Shown here: piece by piece, positions 5,824-6,239 of the stretch | Layout of the letters: every line of letters begins with the position of its first letter | How positions within the stretch are numbered: position 1 is the first letter of the stretch | NCBI GenBank assembly: GCA_023227945.1 | Contig: JALOCC010000075.1 | Coordinates: forward strand, 1-6,239 | Source of the DNA: Candidatus Omnitrophota bacterium | Lineage (GTDB): Bacteria; Omnitrophota; Gorgyraeia; Duberdicusellales; 4484-171 | Reading direction: 5' to 3' | DNA: 6,239 bases | Position numbers and translations under genes: made by a program | Notes under the pieces: model-generated | What the model saw: the letters and a program-made list of their open reading frames with translations, nothing else | Databases searched by the model: none | Told to the model about the DNA's origin: nothing

Positions 5824-6101
5824 CTAGTATTTATTCAATTTTAAAATACCCCCTTATCAGCGAGAAAGCAAGCAAAGATGCTGCGTTTGGTAAATATGTT
5901 TTTGTAGTTGATAATAACGCAAACGTTATCGAAATAAAAAAGGCAGTTGAAAAAATATATAAAGTAAAGGTTCTTAAGATAAATACATCCGTTGTTAAGG
6001 GTAAAATTAAACGGGTAAGGTACAACCAACCCGGCAGAACCAGCAACTGGAAAAAAGCGGTTATAACTTTAAAAAAAGGTTTTGAAATCAAATTAGGTTA
6101 G
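5811..6101 (+). CDS. rplW: 50S ribosomal protein L23
   Basis: L23 sits at the exit-tunnel mouth and is the docking point for trigger factor and the signal recognition particle. The 96 residues match the family. Recognition rests on YSILKYPLISEKA at 8-20, the KYVFVVD strand at 28-34, IKKAVEKIYKVKVLKINT at 42-59 and the basic tunnel loop GKIKRVRYNQPGRTSNWKKA at 64-83. The ATG at 5811 lies inside the last codons of rplD. GAGGG at 5799-5803, within rplD, gives a usable ribosome-binding site seven bases upstream. The overlap and the 3-base gap to rplB show tight operon packing. Confidence 0.97.
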   Translation: MAEVTSIYSILKYPLISEKASKDAAFGKYVFVVDNNANVIEIKKAVEKIYKVKVLKINTSVVKGKIKRVRYNQPGRTSNWKKAVITLKKGFEIKLG

Positions 6102-6104
6102 AAC

Positions 6105-6239
6105 ATGGGCATTAAAACTTTTAGGCCAATAACTCAAACGCAAAGATTTAAGGTTAATGCTGATTTTTCCGAAATAACAAAGGAAACTCCGGAGAAGTCG
6201 CTGACAAAAAGCCTTCACAAGACAGGTGGCAGAAATAAT
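6105..6239 (+). CDS. rplB: 50S ribosomal protein L2 (3' end missing)
   Basis: L2 is a large 23S rRNA-binding protein needed for subunit joining and peptidyl-transferase activity. Only the first 45 of about 275 codons are present. The frame is open from ATG 6105 to the window end. The start MGIKTFRPIT, followed by FSEITKETPEKSLTKSL and KTGGRNN at 39-45, is the usual L2 N-terminus, and the position after rplW is the standard S10 order. The ribosome-binding site is weak, and coupling from rplW three bases upstream probably supplies ribosomes. The catalytically important C-terminal part is outside the window. Confidence 0.95.
   Translation, partial: MGIKTFRPITQTQRFKVNADFSEITKETPEKSLTKSLHKTGGRNN

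Overview
This window is a stretch of the core bacterial translation-gene cluster, all on the + strand: the end of the str operon (rpsG, fusA, tuf) runs directly into the start of the S10 operon (rpsJ, rplC, rplD, rplW, rplB). rpsG lacks its first few codons at the left edge, and rplB is cut by the right edge after 45 codons. The other six genes are intact, with no frameshift or internal stop. I found no mobile element, CRISPR array, tRNA or rRNA gene, and no new enzyme system. What is unusual lies in details of EF-Tu and L3 and in the spacers between genes.

The organism is a bacterium with moderately AT-rich DNA. EF-Tu gives the best taxonomic clue. Its switch I reads KILTI where most bacteria have RGITI, inside a longer loop that, as I remember it, resembles planctomycete and related (PVC-group) EF-Tu. 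It also carries a four-cysteine insert in the G domain. Together with short degenerate repeats between essential genes, this suggests an uncultured PVC-related lineage such as Omnitrophota. That is an inference from memory, not a search result.

Layout: rpsG (1-452); a 105-base spacer with 7-base repeats; fusA (558-2618, with a possible earlier start at 501); a 58-base spacer with a possible promoter and a very strong Shine-Dalgarno site; tuf (2677-3894); 47 bases; rpsJ (3942-4250); a 136-base spacer with repeats and a hairpin; rplC (4387-5070); a 117-base spacer with an imperfect hairpin, a 19-codon reading frame and a possible promoter; rplD (5188-5823, GTG start); rplW (5811-6101, overlapping rplD by 13 bases); and rplB (6105 onward, 3 bases after rplW). 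No spacer exceeds 300 bases, and none has a hairpin followed by a T-run, so read-through across the cluster is likely.

The products act together on the ribosome. S7 and S10 are head proteins of the small subunit. L2, L3, L4 and L23 shape the peptidyl-transferase region and the exit tunnel. EF-Tu delivers aminoacyl-tRNA and EF-G drives translocation.
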